From JAADDG01 sp964450755 (GTDB lineage Bacteria > Campylobacterota > Campylobacteria > Campylobacterales > JAADDG01): a stretch of DNA of 27,514 nucleotides. A model generated the notes under the pieces. It did no database searches. It saw only the letters and a list, made by a program, of their open reading frames with translations, and had not been told where the DNA came from. The position numbers were made by a program, and so were the translations under genes. Location of the stretch: the NCBI GenBank assembly GCA_964450755.1, contig CAYVDJ010000040.1, forward strand, positions 1 through 27,514, given 5' to 3'. Positions 14,034-20,702 of this stretch are shown here, in pieces. Numbering within the stretch: the stretch's first letter is position 1; every line of letters begins with the position of its first letter.

Positions 14034-16529
14034 GTATTTGTACTCATACATCTTTTCATAATATTCATGAGCCATTCTGTCGGAATTGAAATAAGGAAGT
14101 ATATCTTTCATCGCATTTTTCATCATCCTTACCCATTTATCCTGATCATGGTAATAAAGAGGAATAATCTCATTTTCCAAAATATCCATCATATTTTTAT
14201 TATCTAGTCTGTCTTGTTCTTCTATCGGGAGATTGGGATCACATCCGGGAATAACAAAAGAGTTCACGCCGTGTTTTGCAAATTCGGGATGCCATCCGTC
14301 AGGTATGGAAAAGTGCATAGAGCCGTTCATACTTGCCGTCATTCCGCTGGTACCGGAAGCCTCTCTTGTAATTCTTGGAGTATTCAGCCAAATATCGGAT
14401 CCTCTTTTCAAAATAGCCGACAACTCCAGTTCATATCCTGTCAAAACGGTAGCTCTTTTTAGATCTCTTGTTATATAGACAAGTTCGTTAAATATATCCG
14501 TAGCCATCTCATCACCCGGATAAGGTTTACCCGCCCAGATGATCTGAACAGGTTCTCTCTCTCTTGTAACAAGCTTTATAAATCTGTCAAAATCATATTT
14601 CAAAAGTCCGGGTCTTTTATATTCGGCAAATCTTCTTGCCCATACTATCGTCAATACATTAGGATCAAACATTTTTCCGGTCTGATCGGCTACGACATTA
14701 AAAAGCATTCTTTTTAAATGTTTTTTTCTGAGAATAATTTCATAATCAAGATCCTCATCAAGAGCTCTCACCATCCCTTTATCCTGCCAATAACGCCTGT
14801 TTTGGGCATTTGTGATCGGAATGATTTTTGAGATATCCTCATATCCTGACCACATTTTGTTTGATACTTCGCTGTGTATTTTTGAAACTGCATTTGATAT
14901 CTTGGAAAGTCTCAAAGCTCCGACTGTAAGACTGAAAATATCTCCGTAAGTTTTGGTTATATTTCTAACCGTATCCATATCCAATCCGCCAAAAAAGCCC
15001 ATTCGGTGCAGAAAATTTATATTATGTTCCTCATTTCCGGCAGCTTCTGGAGTATGAGTCGTAAAAACAAGTCTTTTTCTTACCTCATCAACACTTCCGT
15101 ATCTTTCATAAAGATGAAATGCCATAGGTATGGAATGTCCCTCATTCATATGATAGATGTCTATATCTTCTCCCAAAGCTTCAAGAGCTTTTGCCCCTCC
15201 GATCCCAAGAACAATCTCTTGGGCAATTCTTGCTTCATGGTTTCCGTCATATAATCTTTTTGTAATAGTTCTTGCCAAATAATCATTCTCATCTATATCG
15301 GTAGTGAGCAACACAACCGGAGCAGATTGAAAAGTTTGCGGTTTTAAAAGATAAACTTTGACAAATACCGGCTTTGAATTGACATTAACGGTTATGGTGA
15401 TATTGGGATCTTCCAAAAAATGATACTTTTTATGTATATATGAAACTCCCATACTTCCGTCTTCTTTTCTGACTTGATCATAATAACCGTAACTCCAAAG
15501 CATTCCCACACCGATAACATTTTGCTTAAGATCATAAACGCTTCTCATGTGAGAACCGGCTAAAAATCCCAAACCTCCGGAATATATCTTAAGTGCCTGG
15601 TGTATTGCAAATTCCATACTGAAATATGCTACTTTGGTACTGTATTTTTCATCATAATCTATATCAAAATGGCTCATAAATAACTTCCTTGTATATTTTT
15701 CTAAATGCTGCGCACCTTCAAGACTTGCATTTTCAAATCTTGAAAGTCTTATATCCAGATCTTTAAGAGATTTGTCAAATGCTTTTGCTTTGACCTCTCT
15801 TTGCACAAAATCCAACAGTTTGGGATTGTTTTTGATAACTCCTCCGCCCAAAACAAGAAACTGGGGATTTAGAATCGTCACCAATGTAGATGATGCAAAA
15901 CCAAGTCCCTCATAAAAATTATCAATTATCTCTTTTGCCTCTTTGGAGTTATCCTGCTCAAGCGCTTCAAGTGTAGGCTTTACATCGAGTTTATAATAAT
16001 CCACCCATTTTTGAAGCCCTATCCCCGAAGTATAAAGTTCCAAACAGTCATCTTTACCGCACCCACATCTAAAAGGCGCTTTTTTAAAAGGAATATGCCC
16101 CACTTCCCCGGCAAGATTGTTAACACCTCTGATAATTTTTCCATTTTCTACATAAGCACTTCCAAATCCGGTACCTATGGAGATAAGAACAAGACTTTTG
16201 TCTTTGCCTACCTCATTTCTCCACGCCAGTGCGGCACACTTTAGATCATTTTCTATTTCCAGTCTTACTTTATATTTTGATTCTATATACTCTTTTATAT
16301 TCTTATGTTCTATCTCAATATTGGGAGCAGAGAGGATAACTCCGTCTTTTACCTGTCCTCCAAAAGAGATACCTATAAAACTTATATCTTTAAGTTCGGT
16401 CAATTTGGTTTCCAAAAAATCGATCAAATCAACATTTTGGCTGTCGAGAACTTTATTGGATATAATTTCATGATTTGCTTTTATCAGATAACGAAAATGT
16501 GTCCCACCGTAATCTATAAATAATTTCAT
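13971..16529 (-). CDS. ROK sugar kinase fused to GT35 alpha-glucan phosphorylase lacking the PLP lysine
   Basis: An 852-residue fusion. Residues 1-280 are a ROK kinase: phosphate loop DYGGTHFR (6-13), GTGFGSAY (119-126), and the zinc/sugar motif AGEVGHIPF (140-148) with C155, C157 and C162. No HTH precedes it, so it is a probable glucokinase and not a repressor. Residues 297-830 are a short GT35 phosphorylase: SMEFAIHQALKIYSGGLG, YHMNEGHS (459-466), THTPEAAGNE (490-499), ARRFAEYKRPGLL (631-643), AGKPYPGDE (666-674) and EASGTSGMTASMNG (723-736). The PLP lysine (GTSGMK) is replaced by T731 (codon ACG). The last 21 residues lie beyond the domain and overlap yjbQ. Fusion would couple phosphorolysis of glucan with phosphorylation of freed glucose, if phosphorolysis still occurs. 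Confidence 0.9.
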   Translation of the reverse strand: MKLFIDYGGTHFRYLIKANHEIISNKVLDSQNVDLIDFLETKLTELKDISFIGISFGGQVKDGVILSAPNIEIEHKNIKEYIESKYKVRLEIENDLKCAALAWRNEVGKDKSLVLISIGTGFGSAYVENGKIIRGVNNLAGEVGHIPFKKAPFRCGCGKDDCLELYTSGIGLQKWVDYYKLDVKPTLEALEQDNSKEAKEIIDNFYEGLGFASSTLVTILNPQFLVLGGGVIKNNPKLLDFVQREVKAKAFDKSLKDLDIRLSRFENASLEGAQHLEKYTRKLFMSHFDIDYDEKYSTKVAYFSMEFAIHQALKIYSGGLGFLAGSHMRSVYDLKQNVIGVGMLWSYGYYDQVRKEDGSMGVSYIHKKYHFLEDPNITITVNVNSKPVFVKVYLLKPQTFQSAPVVLLTTDIDENDYLARTITKRLYDGNHEARIAQEIVLGIGGAKALEALGEDIDIYHMNEGHSIPMAFHLYERYGSVDEVRKRLVFTTHTPEAAGNEEHNINFLHRMGFFGGLDMDTVRNITKTYGDIFSLTVGALRLSKISNAVSKIHSEVSNKMWSGYEDISKIIPITNAQNRRYWQDKGMVRALDEDLDYEIILRKKHLKRMLFNVVADQTGKMFDPNVLTIVWARRFAEYKRPGLLKYDFDRFIKLVTREREPVQIIWAGKPYPGDEMATDIFNELVYITRDLKRATVLTGYELELSAILKRGSDIWLNTPRITREASGTSGMTASMNGSMHFSIPDGWHPEFAKHGVNSFVIPGCDPNLPIEEQDRLDNKNMMDILENEIIPLYYHDQDKWVRMMKNAMKDILPYFNSDRMAHEYYEKMYEYKYSPSDDRNNKSSSAPRVSMFI
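15675..15690 (-). promoter_or_regulatory. Internal ribosome-binding site and ATG for a stand-alone phosphorylase
   Basis: Inside the fusion gene the minus strand reads AAGGAAG (15684-15690), six bases, then ATG (15675-15677, codon 285). This is the linker between the two domains, and the product would begin MSHFDIDYDEKYSTKVAYFS, a natural phosphorylase start. No stop codon separates the two frames. Confidence 0.55.
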
Positions 16530-16591
16530 GGAAATATTACCTTTTACATTCTAAATGATTTTTTTATGGAATAATATCTAAAAATTTATTA

Positions 16592-16638
16592 ATTATAACC
16601 AAAGGTAAACTATATACCCTTGGTACTAAATCGGTACT
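16592..16638 (-). promoter_or_regulatory. Candidate promoter and operator of the ROK-phosphorylase gene
   Basis: Minus strand TATAAT (16592-16597) is directly followed upstream by the imperfect palindrome CCAAAGGTA (16599-16607) and TACCCTTGG (16615-16623), 8 of 9 bases matching. Further upstream GGTACT occurs twice (16622-16627 and 16633-16638), 11 bases apart, one DNA turn. A repressor bound here would cover the promoter. The binding protein is unknown. Confidence 0.35.
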
Positions 16639-16666
16639 TTAGAAATTTATTTTAATCTTGTAAAGT

Positions 16667-16714
16667 TTATCTTAACTTTTCGGAAGTACTGGGGTTTATA
16701 CGGATATGTAATTT
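16667..16714 (-). pseudogene. Decayed copy of the galT 3' end
   Basis: In frame on the minus strand it reads KLHIRINPSTSEKLR then stop. The true galT ends MHINPITPENAAGKLR then stop. The DNA aligns over the whole stretch apart from a gap of 12 bases and scattered changes (shared TATCTTAACTT, then TTCGG-AGT, then TGGGGTTTATA). Similarity to galT is not visible further upstream, so only the last 16 codons remain. It marks the far edge of the segment lying between galT and the fusion gene. Confidence 0.5.
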
Positions 16715-16757
16715 AATTTTACAACACACTTTATTGGCTGTTTTTTGAGTTAAAGTA

Positions 16758-16868
16758 TTTTTGAAATTCAAGGCTTTTTGGAAGCGCGAAGATAAAAGTT
16801 TTATGTTTTATCGGTTTCGCTGTTTAAAGAGTTTTATATCAATTAATGTTCAAAAAACAAATTTTTAA
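16758..16868. repeat. AT-rich dispersed element, copy B
   Basis: Starts TTTTTGAAATTCAAGG and ends with a TTC-A6-CAAATTTTTAA block, the same outer blocks as copy A at 9933-9985. The centre is longer here and includes GGAAGCGCGAAG. No coding frame is evident. This and neighbouring features account for the 16530-16978 gap. Confidence 0.3.
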
Positions 16869-16878
16869 ACAAATAGCT

Positions 16879-16998
16879 CTATTTTTTATAAGATGGAGCT
16901 ATGGTATCTGTATAATGATTGACCTCATAAAAGATTTTTGCACCTGATAAATTGTGCCAAGCTTTAGTAAGCCACTCTTTAGATGCTTTTTTGTTCAT
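16879..16998 (-). pseudogene. Truncated HEPN-domain toxin gene (HepT-like)
   Basis: An ATG at 16998, overlapping the MNT gene stop by 20 bases, opens a 39-residue frame: MNKKASKEWLTKAWHNLSGA, then KIFYEVNHYTDTIA, then SYKK and a stop. This is the start of a HEPN domain (aromatic-rich helix 1, then AKIFYE-x-x-HYTD opening helix 2). A full HEPN toxin has about 120-140 residues and carries an R-x4-6-H catalytic motif; here everything after helix 2 is gone. Homology stops at an inverted repeat, ATAGCTC (16873-16879) and GAGCTAT (16896-16902), which may mark the deletion point. The order MNT then HEPN with a short overlap is the standard layout of this toxin-antitoxin pair. Confidence 0.7.
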
Positions 16999-17314
16999 AA
17001 AGAACTTTTCCCTTTTGCAATATATCAACTTTATAAAAATAGTCATCTCTGTTTTCTATGTATTTTGTAGGGGCTGATAAGATATCAAATCCTATTTGAT
17101 ATTTATATATTAAATCTCTTATTTTTTTTCGTGCATTTCGTGAATAATATTTTATATCATCCAAATGTAAATTATCTTTGAGTAAAAACAGGTCAATATC
17201 ACTGTCATTGTTTGGTTGACCATAAGCGTAACTGCCAAACAGAATAATTTTATTTGGGTTTAGTGGTTTTAGTCTCTCTATGATTTCTAATTTCAATTTT
17301 TCTATATCTACCAT
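16979..17314 (-). CDS. MNT-domain nucleotidyltransferase (MntA-like antitoxin)
   Basis: Minimal nucleotidyltransferase with active site LFGSYAYGQPNNDSDIDLFL (G27-S28, D39, D41 in this numbering), 111 residues. In complete modules it attaches AMP to the HEPN toxin and blocks it. Here the toxin gene immediately downstream is truncated, so the antitoxin is left alone. A longer frame extends to 17479, but its extra N terminus is translated from the REP-like palindromes and has no family similarity. I take the ATG at 17314 (MVDIEKLK); the ATG at 17326 is equally possible because neither has a good ribosome-binding site. The gene lies in foreign-looking DNA between galT and the ROK fusion gene. Confidence 0.85.
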   Translation of the reverse strand: MVDIEKLKLEIIERLKPLNPNKIILFGSYAYGQPNNDSDIDLFLLKDNLHLDDIKYYSRNARKKIRDLIYKYQIGFDILSAPTKYIENRDDYFYKVDILQKGKVLYEQKSI

Positions 17315-17461
17315 TTTGGAAACCATCTTTTTTTTGCTTATATTGTATCTAAATATATTTTTTTTCAAAATCAAGTATGAGTCGATTTTACTTCTCAATG
17401 CCTTTTCCTTAAGAAGTTGTTTTTGGGACATTAATTGATATAAAACCCTTATATTCTGAAA

Positions 17462-17503
17462 GTGGTGCTTCAGCATCACCCAAGGCGCGACTGAAGTCGC
17501 ACC
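17462..17503. repeat. Pair of REP-like GC-rich palindromes
   Basis: Two adjacent hairpins: GTGGTGCT / AGCATCAC (17462-17479, one G-T pair) and GGCGCGACTGAAGTCGCACC (17484-17503, stem GCGACT/AGTCGC with outer GG/CC). They are the only GC-rich patch in the 17315-17636 intergenic stretch; the remaining bases are plain AT-rich sequence with no frame I can support. Their form resembles REP elements spread by REP-associated transposases. Confidence 0.5.
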
Positions 17504-17636
17504 TCCAATTCCAATTAAACTGATTAAAGAATTTTGAATTTCATGTCAATTTTTTAAACGGTATTTTTTAAAAAATTAGTAGAAAATATTTTTTAATTAA
17601 CAGCAAAAATATTTCCAAAAAAACCCCAATTTGTAC

Positions 17637-18641
17637 CTATCTTAACTTTCCAGCGGCATTTTCGGGAGTGATGGGGTTTATATGCATATTTGTAGCGAGT
17701 TCAAAACCGGCAAATTTATATAAACGGGGAACAATTTGAATATAAAAGAGATAAAAATCCTCCATTTGATAAAAATAATCAGGTTCGCTTCTTTTGCAGA
17801 CAACAGGAGGATTTTTAAATATAAGATTAAAATCAAAATCTCCCAAAACTTTATAGAGCTTGATGAAAACCTTTTGTAAAATTTCTGACAAAGAGTAAAG
17901 TTTTTCATCATTTAGTAAACTCAAAGAGGAAACAGGCTCTTTGGGAGCTATAATGCTCTCAAAAGGAAACAGGGAGGCATAAGGAACAAATGCCGCAAAA
18001 TCTTCATTTTTTTCGATAATTCTTTTGTCTATCTTGATCTCTTCATTTACTATATCCGTCAAAAGCGCTCTTTTGTGTTTTTTGTAATACTCTCTTTTTC
18101 TCTCTATCTCTCTTTCTATCTCCTTTGGGATAAAAGGAGTGGCGATAATCTGGGAATGTGGATGTTTTAGCGTGGCTCCGGCATTGATACCCTGATTTTT
18201 AAAAACAGAGATATATTCAAGCCTTTTGTCTCTTGAGAGATCATTGAGTCTGTTTCTTATAACAAACAGATAATCTTTAAAATCATTTATGGAATAATCT
18301 TTCATTCTTTTAAAATGATCAGGAGTTTCGATGATCACCTCATGCGCTCCCAATCCCTCTTCATACTCAAAAAAGCCTTCTCTAAAAGATCTCTTTTTAT
18401 TCTCTACACTCAAAGCATGATAGAGATTTGGAACAACCCGACACTTCCACAAACCCTGCTCATCTTTGAGAGAAAATATCTCCCGCGGAGTAAACTCTTC
18501 TCTTCCTCTCTCAAAAGGACACTCGCTTATATCCTCACTCTCTTTGGACGAGCAGATTTTATAATCTGCCGGTCTGTGAAGTCGATTGGGGGCTATGATA
18601 ACCTTCTCATCCCGCAAAGGGCAATATCTAATAACAGACAC
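17637..18641 (-). CDS. galT: GalT-family nucleotidylyltransferase (HIT superfamily)
   Basis: Hexose-1-phosphate nucleotidylyltransferase fold, 334 residues, last gene of the glucan operon. The catalytic HIT motif is HPHSQ (160-164, H162 the expected nucleophile) in GATLKHPHSQIIATPFIP. True GalT proteins usually have HPHGQ. HxHSQ is what I associate with ADP-glucose phosphorylase and related enzymes, so the real substrate may be ADP- or UDP-glucose. The usual zinc motif CPFC is CPFE (C41, E44), so one ligand is gone. H100 in GAHEVIIETP is conserved. Start is GTG with AGGAGA at ideal spacing, directly after the TAG stop of the GH57 gene. The 3' end is duplicated in decayed form at 16667-16714. 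Confidence 0.85.
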   Translation of the reverse strand: MSVIRYCPLRDEKVIIAPNRLHRPADYKICSSKESEDISECPFERGREEFTPREIFSLKDEQGLWKCRVVPNLYHALSVENKKRSFREGFFEYEEGLGAHEVIIETPDHFKRMKDYSINDFKDYLFVIRNRLNDLSRDKRLEYISVFKNQGINAGATLKHPHSQIIATPFIPKEIEREIERKREYYKKHKRALLTDIVNEEIKIDKRIIEKNEDFAAFVPYASLFPFESIIAPKEPVSSLSLLNDEKLYSLSEILQKVFIKLYKVLGDFDFNLIFKNPPVVCKRSEPDYFYQMEDFYLFYIQIVPRLYKFAGFELATNMHINPITPENAAGKLR

Positions 18642-20693
18642 CTATTCTCCTAAAGGTAATATTTTGATTTTTCCGCCAAAATCAAACGCTTGATTGAATC
18701 TAAACGAAACGGCAAATGTAAGAGCCTGATTTATAGGCTCAAAACCTGATTCACTTTGTGAAAGAGTATCCAAAGGATAAAAATAGAGATCCACATCCCT
18801 CTCAAAAGAAAATACTATTTTTTTCTCTGTATAAAAATCCTCTATCTCAAACTCTCTTATACACTCTATCTTGTTTGCTTTTTCAAAACGGTTGCCATCT
18901 ATCCTGATATCATCCAAAGAAGCAAAATGAAAATTATACTCCTGCACATAGAAAAAATCATCTTGGTTTTCACTGTTTAGAGCTATATCAAATTCCAAAC
19001 ACTCTTTTTGCAAAGAAAAACTCTTCTCAATAGTCGTAGGATATTTCACTCCGGCTTTGTAGATACCGCCCTCTCTTTTAAACGAAATTCCTTTTTTGAG
19101 CTTTTTGATCTCAAAAGGCTGATTGGCAAAATCTCCATACTCATTGAAAGTACATCTGTCAAAATTCTCAAGAGTAAAACTCCCGTCGCTTATATGATCA
19201 ATAAAAGAGTTTTTGATATACCAGTCAAATTTCAAAAGAGGCTTATATTTCTTAAACTCCTCAATATCAACAGAATGAATCGTATCTATTCCCTCACCAT
19301 CGTCCTCTTTATGCTCCTGTATCAGATCATCTTTGAGAATTTTTTCATGATATGCCTCTTTGTATCTTGTCAGAGTATTTTGAAAATTAAATCTCTTGTC
19401 TCTTAGATCAAACTCTGTCATCTGCGCACCGTTTTTGGCATCAAAAATCATCAAAAGTTCTTCTGAAACAAGTTTTGCCTCTTCAAAACCGTCAAGATTT
19501 ATATCTTTTATCTCTACTTTGTTTTTATCATCTTTATATCTTATATTCTCACACTCTATGATAAACCGATATGCATTATCCCTTAGATTTGGCAGATACA
19601 GACCTCCGAAAACTCCGTGCCACAAAACATCGTTTGTTTGGGATTTGTAGAGGTTTTCTTTATATCTTTTGGAATCAACCCTGTTTTTGGAAAGTTCCAG
19701 CACTCTTTTATGGATACGGTTTGATTCGCTGTATTTGACAAGAAAGTTCTTCCAAATCGTACCTTTTACAAATTTTTCTATACTGTTTTCGTCTGTTCCC
19801 TCAATCTGTAAAAAAGTTTTCATATTATCCAAAGAGACGGCATCATCAGCTTTTAACGACCACTCTCCCATCTCAAAATATGATGTGGAAGGAAGATATG
19901 CGATACCCAAAGGTCTGTTTCTTTTTATATACTCTTTATACTGCATAGACTCTATCGTATCATTTTTCAAAACTTTTTCTATAAAATCCCTAAGCCATCC
20001 CTTTTCATAAACCCATTCATAGGTTTTAGGCCATATACCGAACTTCTCTCCGTCATCAAATATAACACCGGCACTTATATTTTCATCTGCCAGACTTTCA
20101 AGATAGGATACAACATCCAAAGAGGGTTTAAAAGGGAGAATATATCTTAAAGTTTTATTGATGGGAAATATCTTCATCTCTTTCCCGCCCTCTTCGGTGA
20201 TATAGTATCCGTTGAGACTGTTTTTGTCAAATCCGGCGCTTATAAAATGATAATCATCGACGATCACATACTCAATCCCGCATTTGTCCAAATCCTCTAT
20301 GATGGAACTCTCCCATACTCTCTCTGTGAGCCATAATCCTTTTGGAGTTTGATTAAAGTTTTTCTTTATAAATTTATTTAGTTTTTTTATCTGTTTGACT
20401 CTGTCCTTTGAGGGAATCGAAGCTAAAATAGGCTCATAAAAACCACCCGTCAAAAACTCCACCTGCTTGTTTTCACAGGCTTCTTGCATCATGGAAAAAA
20501 GCTCTGTATCATTTTGCTTTATATACTCTAAAAGCCAACCGCTGTAATGGATTGAAAATTTAAATTCTTTATATTTTAACACCTCTTCAAAAAAAGGCTT
20601 ATACGATTTTTGTATCGCCTCTTGCATTACCCAATCAAAATTATCCACCGGCTGATGACAGTGAAGCCCTAAAAGCAAAGCGGTTTTTTTCAT
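18642..20693 (-). CDS. GH57 4-alpha-glucanotransferase
   Basis: Retaining GH57 enzyme of 683 residues, expected to move maltooligosaccharide segments between alpha-1,4-glucans. It follows the Thermococcus litoralis 4-alpha-glucanotransferase closely: LHCHQPVDNFDWV (10-22), GGFYEPILASIP (83-94), nucleophile E124 in WLTERVWES, VDDYHFISAG (145-154), and acid/base aspartate in FDDGEKFGIWP (212-222). The YFEMGEWSL and WHGVFGGLYLPNLR blocks are also intact. The C-terminal half (about 390-683) is beta-rich, as in the same family. No signal peptide, so it acts on an internal glucan. The gene lies 9 bases after the preceding GH57 gene and touches galT. AGGGAA precedes the ATG. Confidence 0.9.
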   Translation of the reverse strand: MKKTALLLGLHCHQPVDNFDWVMQEAIQKSYKPFFEEVLKYKEFKFSIHYSGWLLEYIKQNDTELFSMMQEACENKQVEFLTGGFYEPILASIPSKDRVKQIKKLNKFIKKNFNQTPKGLWLTERVWESSIIEDLDKCGIEYVIVDDYHFISAGFDKNSLNGYYITEEGGKEMKIFPINKTLRYILPFKPSLDVVSYLESLADENISAGVIFDDGEKFGIWPKTYEWVYEKGWLRDFIEKVLKNDTIESMQYKEYIKRNRPLGIAYLPSTSYFEMGEWSLKADDAVSLDNMKTFLQIEGTDENSIEKFVKGTIWKNFLVKYSESNRIHKRVLELSKNRVDSKRYKENLYKSQTNDVLWHGVFGGLYLPNLRDNAYRFIIECENIRYKDDKNKVEIKDINLDGFEEAKLVSEELLMIFDAKNGAQMTEFDLRDKRFNFQNTLTRYKEAYHEKILKDDLIQEHKEDDGEGIDTIHSVDIEEFKKYKPLLKFDWYIKNSFIDHISDGSFTLENFDRCTFNEYGDFANQPFEIKKLKKGISFKREGGIYKAGVKYPTTIEKSFSLQKECLEFDIALNSENQDDFFYVQEYNFHFASLDDIRIDGNRFEKANKIECIREFEIEDFYTEKKIVFSFERDVDLYFYPLDTLSQSESGFEPINQALTFAVSFRFNQAFDFGGKIKILPLGE

Positions 20694-20702
20694 CTGTTTC
20701 CC

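Noticed and set aside
15690..16529. ROK domain as a transcriptional repressor (NagC/XylR type)
   Set aside because: There is no N-terminal helix-turn-helix; the protein starts directly with the kinase phosphate loop and is fused to an enzyme.
17315..17479. N-terminal extension of the second MNT protein (about 55 residues)
   Set aside because: It is translated from the REP-like palindrome and AT-rich spacer, has no family similarity, and MNT domains begin near the ATG at 17314.
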